A stretch of DNA of 14,290 nucleotides from an uncultured Pseudomonadota bacterium (GTDB lineage: Bacteria; Pseudomonadota; Gammaproteobacteria; Burkholderiales; SCOH01): assembly GCA_937863215.1 (NCBI GenBank), contig CALMFQ010000031.1, forward strand, positions 1-14,290, given 5' to 3'. The translations under genes were made by a program, and so were the position numbers. Shown piece after piece: positions 1-6,072 of this stretch. Below the pieces are notes generated by a model. It was not told where the DNA came from and did no database searches. It was given only the letters and a program-made list of their open reading frames with translations. Each line of letters begins with the position of its first letter. The stretch's first letter is position 1.

Positions 1-6
1 GGCTAA

Positions 7-498
7 GCGCAGCGGCTGAGCCACGCGTGGCTGAAGACATCGCCTTCCGACCCGGCCCTGTTGCGCTACATGGGCACCGCAGCCCTGCAGCGCAAGGATT
101 ATGCGGCGGCGGCCAGACTTTACCGGCAGGCGCTTGTCGGAAATTCTGACAATGTCGAAATCCTCAATAATCTGGCCCTGGCCCAGTGGCAATTGAATCA
201 GCGCCAGGACGCATTGGCTCGTGCCGAACAGGCATTGGCACTGGCGCCGGCCGACGCCGACGTACTCGATACGCTGGGCTGGATGCTGAACGAAAGCGGC
301 CAGCGCAGCCGTAGCCTGCTGTTGTTGCAGCGCGCGGCGCTGCTCAAGGCCACCGATCCGCAGATCCAGTTTCATCTGGCGCGCGTGTTGCTGGCCGACA
401 AGCAGCCCGAGGCCGCCAAATCCCGGCTCGAATCCGCCCTGCGGCTGGGTGATTTCCCCGAGCGCGAGGAGGCCGGCCGCTTGCTCAAGACGCTATAA
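7..498 (+). CDS. PrsT-like TPR protein of the PEP-CTERM system, C-terminal part (partial or broken)
   Basis: This is the C-terminal end of a tetratricopeptide-repeat protein. The visible repeats include a stretch around LQRKDYAAAARLYRQAL, then NNLALAQWQLNQRQDALARA, then LDTLGWMLNESGQ, and the frame closes with FHLARVLLADKQPEAAKSRLESAL. The 'NNLA...LDTLGW...' layout and the end in LLKTL resemble the C-terminus of PrsT, the large TPR lipoprotein linked to exosortase/PEP-CTERM loci, which is normally about 900 residues. The PEP-CTERM gene directly downstream supports this reading. The frame reads as TPR-like from base 7 (AQRLSHAWLKT...), but a TAA lies in frame at bases 4-6. The gene is therefore either interrupted by a nonsense or frameshift change near the window edge, or it is a short separate TPR protein. 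Possible internal starts are TTG 61 and ATG 70, and neither has a convincing ribosome binding site. The TPR call is firm; the PrsT identity is inferred. Confidence 0.7.
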   Translation, partial: AQRLSHAWLKTSPSDPALLRYMGTAALQRKDYAAAARLYRQALVGNSDNVEILNNLALAQWQLNQRQDALARAEQALALAPADADVLDTLGWMLNESGQRSRSLLLLQRAALLKATDPQIQFHLARVLLADKQPEAAKSRLESALRLGDFPEREEAGRLLKTL

Positions 499-527
499 GG
501 GTGTTGATTGCCGCTGTCGGTAAATTT

Positions 528-539
528 TACATATATGTA
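528..539. repeat. 12-base perfect palindrome upstream of the sigma-54 promoter
   Basis: TACATATATGTA is its own reverse complement. It lies about 83-94 bases upstream of the transcription start predicted from the -24/-12 element at 596-611, a distance typical of binding sites for sigma-54 enhancer-binding proteins. Its ATATATGT half recurs exactly 40 bases further on, at 571-578. A role as a PrsR-type activator site is inference. AT-rich palindromes can also arise by chance in an AT-rich gap. Confidence 0.4.
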
Positions 540-552
540 GCGGTGAATTTGC

Positions 553-581
553 TTGACATCGCTTAAGCCTATATATGTCAA
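553..581. repeat. Inverted repeat TTGACAT-N15-ATGTCAA
   Basis: Two perfect 7-base arms (553-559 and 575-581) are separated by 15 bases, giving a centre-to-centre distance of 22 bases, about two helical turns. The dyad sits about 41-69 bases upstream of the predicted sigma-54 start. The left arm contains TTGACA, but no -10 hexamer stands at the right distance, so it is better read as a protein-binding dyad than as a sigma-70 promoter. The binding protein is unknown from sequence alone. Confidence 0.4.
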
Positions 582-595
582 CGTTGTATATGGGT

Positions 596-611
596 AGGCA
601 TGAATATTGCT
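596..611 (+). promoter_or_regulatory. Sigma-54 (RpoN) -24/-12 promoter of the PEP-CTERM gene
   Basis: The sequence AGGCATGAATATTGCT matches the TGGCACG-N4-TTGCW consensus. The invariant GG is at 597-598 and the invariant GC at 609-610, with exactly ten bases between them. Only the first T and the C of CACG differ. This predicts a start near base 622 and a leader of about 70 bases before the ATG at 695. PEP-CTERM genes are known to be under RpoN with the PrsK/PrsR two-component system in floc-forming betaproteobacteria, which fits this placement. Confidence 0.78.
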
Positions 612-694
612 AAATTAAATTCGAAACGTCGGGCCGCCTGGATCGCTGCTGAATTCATGGCTCCCGCAGAAATTATTTGGCTTGAGGGTTTGAT

Positions 695-1552
695 ATGAAA
701 AAGATGCTTTTTGCATTGCTGGGCATGGCAGTCAGCTCGGTGGCAGTGGCCGGTGTCAAGGGGACGATCATGGATACCGGCACGACTCAGTACATCGGTG
801 CCAAACTCAGCGGCGGATCGTGGGCTACTTCCAGCACCGATTCCATGGGGGGGGCTGCGTATGATCTGCAGTCGCTGTCGTACGATTACAACAAGACCAG
901 CCACATGATGACGGTCACCATCGACGCCGGCCAGTTCCGCGATGGCGTGGTGGCCAACAACAGCCCGATCAATAATGGCGACCTGTTCCTGCACTTCAAT
1001 CTGAATTCGCCGGCCAACGTTGTGCCGACTGGTACGGATCGCTCCGACCTGTCGAGTTCCAGTGTCGGCGTGGACTGGAACGATGGTTTCGGTTTCGTGT
1101 TCGACACCAGTGCCAGCAAGATCTACGGTGGCAGTTTCGGCATGCAGTATTCCGGCACCTCCGGCGCGGCTGGTATATCGCTGCCCAGCGGCGGTAATGC
1201 GTGGACTGGCGATACCGGTCGCAACGGTCAGGAAGTCGGCTATAACTCCGGCGGTACCGAAATCGCCAACAACATCGTCGGCAACGGCAAATACGATGCC
1301 AAACTGGCGTTCAACGACGACCACAAAGGCAAGCTGACCTATACCTTCGATCTGCAGAAGCTGGCTTCCACGGTTGGCGTTGCCAGTCTCGACAGCAAGC
1401 TGCAGACCGGCTCGCTCGACCTGAGCGCACGCTGGACCATGACTTGTGCCAACGACGTACTGCAAGGCCGCTTCCAGATTCCCGAGCCATCGGCGGTGCT
1501 GATGCTCGGTCTGGGTCTGATCGGTTTGTTCGGCATGCGCCGCCGCGCCTGA
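695..1552 (+). CDS. PEP-CTERM sorting domain-containing secreted protein
   Basis: This 285-residue protein begins with a Sec signal peptide (MKKMLFALLGMAVSSVAVAG, cleavage probably after residue 19 or so). It ends with a classic exosortase tail: PEP at residues 263-265, a hydrophobic segment (AVLMLGLGLIGLFG) and a basic RRR end. Such proteins are processed by an EpsH/XrtA-type exosortase and end up at the surface or in the exopolysaccharide matrix. The mature part is rich in Gly, Ser, Asn and Asp and has a single cysteine (TMTCANDVLQG) just before the tail. I recognise no enzymatic domain in it. The ATG at 695 is chosen because GAGGG lies seven bases upstream and the signal peptide follows at once. 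The gene stands alone between its own sigma-54 promoter and a strong terminator. The sorting signal is certain; the function is unknown. Confidence 0.92.
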   Translation: MKKMLFALLGMAVSSVAVAGVKGTIMDTGTTQYIGAKLSGGSWATSSTDSMGGAAYDLQSLSYDYNKTSHMMTVTIDAGQFRDGVVANNSPINNGDLFLHFNLNSPANVVPTGTDRSDLSSSSVGVDWNDGFGFVFDTSASKIYGGSFGMQYSGTSGAAGISLPSGGNAWTGDTGRNGQEVGYNSGGTEIANNIVGNGKYDAKLAFNDDHKGKLTYTFDLQKLASTVGVASLDSKLQTGSLDLSARWTMTCANDVLQGRFQIPEPSAVLMLGLGLIGLFGMRRRA

Positions 1553-1574
1553 TTTTTTCCGCTGCGCATCGAGT

Positions 1575-1602
1575 AAAACGGCCATTGAACAATGGCCGTT
1601 TT
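1575..1602 (+). terminator. Rho-independent terminator after the PEP-CTERM gene
   Basis: A perfect 12-base-pair stem (AAAACGGCCATT, 1575-1586, paired with 1591-1602) closes on a GAAC tetraloop and runs into TTTTCTTTT. It lies 22 bases past the stop codon. With A's on one side and T's on the other it could work in both directions, though no opposing gene is present here. Confidence 0.9.
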
Positions 1603-1702
1603 CTTTTGTCGCCAGAACCTGGCGTTCAGTCACGCCGGTATGCTATCGGCGTGTGCGGCATTTGGCATAAAATGGCCTTCAACCCAACCCGGAACACTAG
1701 TA

Positions 1703-2782
1703 ATGAGCAGACTGAAATCGATTCGTAGCTGTGGCCAGCGCATCTGGCTGGACAATCTTTCGCGTGCCTTGCTGCAGCAGGGCGAGCTGCAACGCCTGAT
1801 CGACGAAGACGGCATCGCCGGCGTCACTTCCAATCCGGCGATTTTCTACAACTCGATCGCCAGGGACCCGGCCTACCAGACGCATCTGGCCGAATTGAAG
1901 CAGACTCTGAACGATGCCGAGGCGCGTTACGAAGCGCTGGTGATTCCGGACGTGCAGGCCGCGTGCGATCTGCTGTTGCCGCAATATCGCCAGAGCGAGG
2001 CGGCGGACGGTTTCGTCAGCCTTGAGGTTTCGCCGTTCCTCGCCAACGACGAAGCCGGCACCCTCGCTGCGGCACGGCGCCTGTGGCAAGCGGTGAATCG
2101 CCCCAACCTGATGATCAAGGTGCCGGCCACTGCAGCCGGCGTCGCGGTATTCGAGCAACTGATCGCCGAAGGGCTGAATGTCAACATTACGCTGATGTTC
2201 TCGCAACAGCATGTCGAAGCGGTATTTGCTGCCTATGTGCGCGGCCTGGAGCGGCGTCTTGCTGCTGGCCAGTCGCTGCACGGCATCAAGGCCGTTGCCA
2301 GTGTATTCATGAGCCGCGTCGATACGCTGGTCGACAAGCTGCTCGACCGGCACGGATCCGACGAGGCGCTGGTGCTGCGCGGCCGCGCTGCGGTGGCAAT
2401 GGCCAAGGCTGCCTATCGCTACTACCGCGAGCTGTTCCATGGCCCGCGTTTCGCCGCACTCAAGGCGGCTGGCGCCCGTCCGCAATACCTGCTGTGGGCT
2501 AGTACCGGTACCAAGAATCCGGCCTACAGCGATGTGCTCTATATTGAGGAACTGATCGGCGAGGAAACCGTGAATACCGCTCCGGATGCAACCCTGGCGG
2601 CGTTCCGCGATCACGGCGAAGCCGCCCCGACCCTGGTGCGCGATGTTGCTGCGGCAGATGCGGTGCTGGCGCAACTGGCCGAACTCGACGTGGACCTGCT
2701 GGCGGTGGGCGAACAGTTGCAGCGCGAAGGCCTGAAGCTGTTCGACGAGGCGTTTGAAAAGCTGCTGACATTGACCGCCTGA
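1703..2782 (+). CDS. tal: Transaldolase
   Basis: Transaldolase moves a dihydroxyacetone unit between sugar phosphates (sedoheptulose-7-P plus glyceraldehyde-3-P to erythrose-4-P plus fructose-6-P) in the non-oxidative pentose phosphate pathway, in the cytoplasm. The 359-residue product has the family signature TSNPAIF (residues 42-48) near the N-terminus. The Schiff-base lysine lies in NLMIKVPAT (Lys139), followed by NVNITLMFS and the LLWASTGTKNPAYSD segment. Its length and its 'RIWLDNLSR' start fit the longer, roughly 360-residue bacterial form rather than the 317-residue E. coli TalA/TalB form. The frame is open upstream to 1592, but that part overlaps the terminator and resembles nothing. 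ATG 1703 begins the conserved sequence and has a weak GGAAC upstream. No convincing promoter is seen, although TAAAAT at 1668-1673 could be a -10. The metallopeptidase gene follows 28 bases later. Confidence 0.93.
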   Translation: MSRLKSIRSCGQRIWLDNLSRALLQQGELQRLIDEDGIAGVTSNPAIFYNSIARDPAYQTHLAELKQTLNDAEARYEALVIPDVQAACDLLLPQYRQSEAADGFVSLEVSPFLANDEAGTLAAARRLWQAVNRPNLMIKVPATAAGVAVFEQLIAEGLNVNITLMFSQQHVEAVFAAYVRGLERRLAAGQSLHGIKAVASVFMSRVDTLVDKLLDRHGSDEALVLRGRAAVAMAKAAYRYYRELFHGPRFAALKAAGARPQYLLWASTGTKNPAYSDVLYIEELIGEETVNTAPDATLAAFRDHGEAAPTLVRDVAAADAVLAQLAELDVDLLAVGEQLQREGLKLFDEAFEKLLTLTA

Positions 2783-2810
2783 GCGGTCGCGGCAACAAGC
2801 GGAGTGAGTA

Positions 2811-3659
2811 ATGCGGCTGGATGACGAGGAGCAGAGCAGTAATGTCGAAGATCGTCGCGGCGGAGGTGTCGGCGCTGGCGGGCTGAGTATCGGCGCGGTG
2901 GTCGTGGCGCTGGTCGCCAGCTATTTCTTCGGCGTCAGCCCATCGACCGTGCTCGGTTTGCTCGGGCAGTCGTCGCACAACAATCAGCCGGTGGCAGCAC
3001 ACAAGCCGCCGGCCGACGACCGGATGGCGGTGTTCGTCGCCAAGGTACTGCACAGCACCGAAACCACTTGGGAGGTGCTGTTCCGTGAATCCGGCAAACA
3101 CTACCAGCAGCCGAAGCTGGTGCTGTTCAGCGGCTCCACGCCGACTGCCTGTGGTGCCGGGCAGGCGGCGATGGGGCCGTTCTATTGTCCGGGCGATCGG
3201 CAGGTGTACATCGATCTGGCGTTCTATCAGGATCTGAAAGACCGCTTCAAGGCACCGGGCGAGTTTGCCGAGGCCTATGTAATTGCACATGAAGTGGGTC
3301 ATCACGTGCAGAATCTGCTCGGTATCTCGGGTAAGGTCCATGCCGCGCAGCAGCGCGCGCACAGCAAGGCCCAAGCCAACGCGCTGTCGGTGCGGCTGGA
3401 GCTGCAGGCAGATTGTTTTGCCGGTGTATGGGGTAAGCGCGCCGACAGCATGCGCCACATTCTCGAGCCGGGCGAGCTGCAGCAGGCGCTGCAGGCTGCC
3501 ACCGCCATCGGCGACGACAAATTGCAGCAGCAGGCGCGCGGTGTGGTGGTGCCGGAATCGTTCACCCACGGCAGTTCGGAACAGCGCGTTCGATGGTTCT
3601 CGCGTGGCTTCGAGAGCGGCGATCCTCAGCAGTGCGACACATTCCGCGGCGATGCCTGA
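2811..3659 (+). CDS. YpfJ-family neutral zinc metallopeptidase, membrane-anchored
   Basis: This 282-residue protein belongs to the YpfJ/KPN_02809 family of putative neutral zinc metallopeptidases. It starts with the family's charged, glycine-rich N-terminus (MRLDDEEQSSNVEDRRGGG), followed by one hydrophobic segment (about residues 25-42) that anchors it in the inner membrane. The zinc-binding HEXXH motif is clear: AHEVGHHVQNLLG, with H160, E161 and H164. The conserved ELQADCFAGVWG (from E197) follows and probably supplies the third ligand. CGAGQAAMGPFYCPGD, the conserved pair of cysteines, precedes the active site, and ESFTHGSSEQRVRWF closes the domain. GGAG lies six bases ahead of the ATG. 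It could share a transcript with tal. It converges on ampD, with only 31 bases between the two stops and no hairpin there. The physiological substrate of this family is not established. Confidence 0.9.
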   Translation: MRLDDEEQSSNVEDRRGGGVGAGGLSIGAVVVALVASYFFGVSPSTVLGLLGQSSHNNQPVAAHKPPADDRMAVFVAKVLHSTETTWEVLFRESGKHYQQPKLVLFSGSTPTACGAGQAAMGPFYCPGDRQVYIDLAFYQDLKDRFKAPGEFAEAYVIAHEVGHHVQNLLGISGKVHAAQQRAHSKAQANALSVRLELQADCFAGVWGKRADSMRHILEPGELQQALQAATAIGDDKLQQQARGVVVPESFTHGSSEQRVRWFSRGFESGDPQQCDTFRGDA

Positions 3660-3690
3660 GCGCGATTGCGCTTGGCAATGGCGCTGTCGG
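3660..3690. other. Convergent gap between metallopeptidase and ampD
   Basis: Only 31 bases separate the two opposing stops. I see no hairpin with a T run in either direction, so the two transcripts may run into each other or end by Rho. Confidence 0.5.
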
Positions 3691-4266
3691 CTAGTTTTCC
3701 TGCAGTCCGGCGCGATAGCGCTGCCAGTCGAAATACGGCCCGGGGTCGGTTTTGCGCCCCGGCGCGATGTCCGAATGTCCCTGGATGCCCTGTAGCGGAT
3801 AGCTGGCCTGCAGCGCGCGCGTCAGTGCCTGCAGGGTGCGGTACTGACTGTCGCTGAACGGCTCGAAATCCGATCCTTCCAGCTCGATACCGATCGAGAA
3901 GTCATTGCAGCGTTCGCGCCCGTGCCAATTGGATACGCCGGCGTGCCAGGCGCGCCGGGTGCACGGCACGAACTGGATCAATTCGCCGTCGCGGCGAATC
4001 AGGAAATGTGACGAAACCCGTAACCGATGGATTTCGCGGTAATACGGGTGCTCGTCCGGATTCAGCCGGTTGGTGAAAAGCTCGACGATGCCATTGCCGC
4101 CGAATTGCTGCGGCGGCAGGCTGATGTTGTGGATCACCAGCAGTTCGACCGGCATGCCATCCGGGCGTGGATCGCAGTTGGGCGAGGCGATGTAGCGCGC
4201 CTGCGGTATGCGGCCGCTTGCATCGACGCTGAATACGGGCGGCCGGTCAGTCTTCATCGGCGACAT
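3691..4266 (-). CDS. ampD: 1,6-anhydro-N-acetylmuramyl-L-alanine amidase AmpD
   Basis: AmpD is the cytoplasmic zinc amidase of peptidoglycan recycling. It cuts the peptide from 1,6-anhydroMurNAc-peptides and so keeps the AmpR/AmpC inducer low. The 191-residue product is an Amidase_2-type domain with the three expected zinc ligands: H46 in LLVIHNISLPP, H164 in GHSDIAPGRKTDPG, and D174 ten residues later, the same spacing as in E. coli AmpD (H154/D164). SSHFLIRRDGELIQFVP, the AWHAG motif and NDFSIGIELEG are also present. There is no signal peptide, in line with a cytoplasmic AmpD rather than the exported AmiD type. The start at 4266 overlaps the end of the upstream gene by 20 bases; a second ATG at 4257 is also possible. 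It is the last gene of the leftward cluster. Confidence 0.95.
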   Translation of the reverse strand: MSPMKTDRPPVFSVDASGRIPQARYIASPNCDPRPDGMPVELLVIHNISLPPQQFGGNGIVELFTNRLNPDEHPYYREIHRLRVSSHFLIRRDGELIQFVPCTRRAWHAGVSNWHGRERCNDFSIGIELEGSDFEPFSDSQYRTLQALTRALQASYPLQGIQGHSDIAPGRKTDPGPYFDWQRYRAGLQEN

Positions 4267-4855
4267 TCACCTGCAGGGCGACCTGCGGATTGACGAAACG
4301 CTTGCCTGCCAGCAACTGCCGGTACATTGCCGGATCTTTCCATTCCTGCTGCACCTGTTCCGAGAATACGATGGCTTCGAGCGCAATCAGGCCCATGCGC
4401 GGGTTGTAGGCATCGCCCCGGAAACACTGCGCATAGCCGGTTTCGGTTTCGTGGACGATGATCGAATGCAGCTCGATATCCGGTTCGCCGTTCTGCATGA
4501 CGGTATTTTTCAGGATCGCGTCGATCATGACAAAAAACAGACGCGAGAACTGCTCCGCCGATGGTGACACCGGGATCGCGATCCAGCGTGCCGAGAACTG
4601 CTTGCAGTTGTCGATGTACTGCGGATCGTCCTTGTCCCAGAAGGCGATGGCGTGATCGAAGGCATCGACGATGTCGCGGATCGTGCCTTTCATCAGGCCG
4701 AAGTCGTACACCATCTGCCCGTTATCGAAGGCGTGCGCCTCCAGCAGTACTTCGACTTTGTAGCTGTGGCCGTGAATCGAGCGCCGGCAGCGGTCGGAGC
4801 TGCAGTTGCGCACGATGTGGGCGTTTTCGAAGGCAAATTTCTTACGGATCAGCAT
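4247..4855 (-). CDS. 6-pyruvoyl-tetrahydropterin synthase / QueD-like protein, extended
   Basis: This 202-residue protein belongs to the PTPS/6-carboxytetrahydropterin synthase family, which acts on dihydroneopterin triphosphate in queuosine or pterin synthesis. The zinc ligands are visible as H13 (FENAH) and the H28-G-H30 pair (SIHGHSYKVEV). C23 (or C18) stands where the catalytic cysteine is expected, with D67-H68 in DAFDHAIAF and E136 in VHETETGYAQC completing the set. SAEQFSRLFF matches the family's PTAEN region. The usual QueD is about 120 residues and ends shortly after the ETETG segment. Here about 55 further residues follow, plus an insertion near residues 72-95, so a QueD role is likely but not certain. 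The start codon has no good ribosome binding site. The gene lies 19 bases after the HAD gene and overlaps ampD, so co-translation is likely. Confidence 0.85.
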   Translation of the reverse strand: MLIRKKFAFENAHIVRNCSSDRCRRSIHGHSYKVEVLLEAHAFDNGQMVYDFGLMKGTIRDIVDAFDHAIAFWDKDDPQYIDNCKQFSARWIAIPVSPSAEQFSRLFFVMIDAILKNTVMQNGEPDIELHSIIVHETETGYAQCFRGDAYNPRMGLIALEAIVFSEQVQQEWKDPAMYRQLLAGKRFVNPQVALQVNVADED

Positions 4856-4874
4856 GGAGGCGTTCTTTAATGAG

Positions 4875-5513
4875 CTAGCGTAATTGTCCGACGATTCGCG
4901 TCAATTCGCCAAGCCTGGCGATACGCCAGTCGACATAAGGCGGCAGGCCGTGTTCACGCGTCAGCCACACGGTGCGCATGCCGAGCCGTTTGGCGGTGAC
5001 CAGATTAATGGCGCTATCTTCGATCATCACGCACTGTGCCGGCCGCAGGCCGTGGCGCCGCAGGATGTAGCGATAGCCATGCGGATCGGGCTTGGGGCGG
5101 TAGGCAACGGTCTGGATCGCGATCACGTCGCAGAACAGATCGGCGATGCCAAGCTCGGCCAGCACTGCCGTCGCATAGTGCTGCGGCCCGTTGGTGAACA
5201 GCAGTTTGCGCCCCGGCAGGCGGCGTAGCGTGTGGCGCAGCATGCCGTCGGCCAGCAGCATACGGCGCAGCTCGGGGAATTGATGCGTGTGCCAGAGAAA
5301 ATGCTCCGGATCGGTGCCGTGGTTATGCATCAGGCCGGTCAGCGTTGCGCCGTAGCGTTGCCAGTAATCGAGGCGCAGCTGGTTGGCGGCGGCTTCGTCC
5401 AGCCCGAGCTCGGTTTGCAGGTAGCGGGTCATGGCCCGGTTGATATGCGGGAACACCTGCGGGTTGGCGTGGTGCAGCGTGTTGTCGAGATCGAAAATCC
5501 AGATCGGCGTCAT
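4875..5513 (-). CDS. HAD-family pyrimidine 5'-nucleotidase
   Basis: This 212-residue haloacid dehalogenase-type hydrolase resembles the pyrimidine 5'-nucleotidase subfamily (SDT1/YjjG-like), which dephosphorylates pyrimidine nucleoside monophosphates. All four HAD motifs are intact: FDLDNTLHHA (nucleophile D8, acid/base D10), LLFTNGP (T107-N108), the lysine in YRPKPDPHGY (K141) and VMIEDSAINL (E165, D166). A helical cap lies between motifs I and II (YWQRYGATLTGLM...HNHGTDPEHFLWHTHQF), which is characteristic of this subfamily. GAGG at 5520-5523 is a good ribosome binding site for the ATG at 5513. An argB neighbour is common for this enzyme in betaproteobacteria. A hairpin with a T run ends just before its leader, so expression from upstream transcripts may be limited. 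Confidence 0.88.
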   Translation of the reverse strand: MTPIWIFDLDNTLHHANPQVFPHINRAMTRYLQTELGLDEAAANQLRLDYWQRYGATLTGLMHNHGTDPEHFLWHTHQFPELRRMLLADGMLRHTLRRLPGRKLLFTNGPQHYATAVLAELGIADLFCDVIAIQTVAYRPKPDPHGYRYILRRHGLRPAQCVMIEDSAINLVTAKRLGMRTVWLTREHGLPPYVDWRIARLGELTRIVGQLR

Positions 5514-5520
5514 CTTGCCT

Positions 5521-5549
5521 CAAATGAAAATGGCCGCTGCAGCGGCCAT
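5521..5549 (-). terminator. Hairpin terminator between the CBS-domain gene and the HAD gene
   Basis: A perfect 20-base palindrome, ATGGCCGCTGCAGCGGCCAT (5530-5549), can fold into a GC-rich stem. Read on the minus strand it is followed directly by TTTTCATTT. It lies 21 bases past the CBS gene stop, so it is most likely that gene's intrinsic terminator. The T run reaches almost to the HAD gene's GAGG, so it could also act as a partial terminator or attenuator inside the cluster. Confidence 0.75.
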
Positions 5550-5570
5550 GTACGTGTCGGCGAATCGCGC

Positions 5571-6002
5571 TCAGCCGTGGATGTAGTGTTCCAGCTGCTC
5601 GATGACGAATTGCTGTTCGGCAATTTGCGCCCGTACCAGATCGGTAATCGATAGCACGCCGACGACAACGTTGCTGTCCATTACCGGCAGGTGGCGGATG
5701 CGCCGTTCCGACATCAGCGCCATGCATTCGTCGATACTGCTGCTGGGGCGCGCAAACACCACCTTGGCGGTCATGATGTCGCGGATCGGTGTCGCGGCAG
5801 AAGTCTTGCCCTGCAAGACTACCTTGCGTGCATAATCGCGCTCGGAAAAAATTCCCAGCAGGGTTTCGTTTTCCATCACCAGCAGCGCGCCGATGTCTTT
5901 TTCCGCCATCAATTGCAATGCCTGAAACACGGTGGCATCCGGCGGTACGGAAAAGATGCCGGGGCGAAGCTTGTCCTGCAACAACTGCTTGGCGTTCTTC
6001 AT
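5571..6002 (-). CDS. Two-CBS-domain protein
   Basis: This 143-residue cytoplasmic protein is almost entirely a Bateman module made of two CBS domains. The first covers roughly residues 10-67 (IFSVPPDATVFQALQLMAEKD, then GALLVME, LLGIFSERDYARKV). The second covers roughly 75-131 (DIMTAKVVFARPSSSIDECMALM, then IRHLPVMDSN, VGVLSITDLV). CBS pairs usually bind adenine nucleotides and regulate partner proteins; stand-alone versions like this are common and mostly of unknown role. The ATG at 6002 has GGAGG nine bases upstream (6011-6015). It has its own candidate promoter and a terminator of its own, so it may be a single-gene unit between argB and the HAD gene. No catalytic domain is attached. Confidence 0.9.
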   Translation of the reverse strand: MKNAKQLLQDKLRPGIFSVPPDATVFQALQLMAEKDIGALLVMENETLLGIFSERDYARKVVLQGKTSAATPIRDIMTAKVVFARPSSSIDECMALMSERRIRHLPVMDSNVVVGVLSITDLVRAQIAEQQFVIEQLEHYIHG

Positions 6003-6041
6003 GCGCTGTTCCTCCGTTAGAGCAATTTGCCTACAGGAGTT

Positions 6042-6069
6042 ACTATAGCGCCATGCGTAGTTGCTGCAA
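6042..6069 (-). promoter_or_regulatory. Candidate sigma-70 promoter for the CBS-domain gene
   Basis: On the minus strand TTGCAG (6064-6069) and TATAGT (6042-6047) are separated by 16 bases. A start would fall near 6035, giving a leader of about 33 bases that carries GGAGG at 6011-6015. It is placed in the 70-base gap after argB. Matches are four of six (-35) and five of six (-10). Confidence 0.5.
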
Positions 6070-6072
6070 CAA

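Noticed and set aside
553..581. TTGACA at 553-558 as a sigma-70 -35 for the PEP-CTERM gene
   Set aside because: No -10-like hexamer lies 16-18 bases downstream, and the hexamer is part of a perfect inverted repeat. The sigma-54 element fits better.
578..1633. A 351-codon minus-strand frame opposite the PEP-CTERM gene
   Set aside because: It has no recognisable domain, overlaps a clear terminator and a clear plus-strand protein, and shows the same low-complexity antisense composition.
1592..1702. N-terminal extension of transaldolase from 1592
   Set aside because: The extension overlaps the terminator stem, has no family similarity, and ATG 1703 begins the conserved part.
1697..3569. Long minus-strand frames (1697-2674, 2499-3569) opposite tal and the metallopeptidase
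   Set aside because: Both are shadows of strong plus-strand genes with catalytic motifs; no ribosome binding site or family match was seen.
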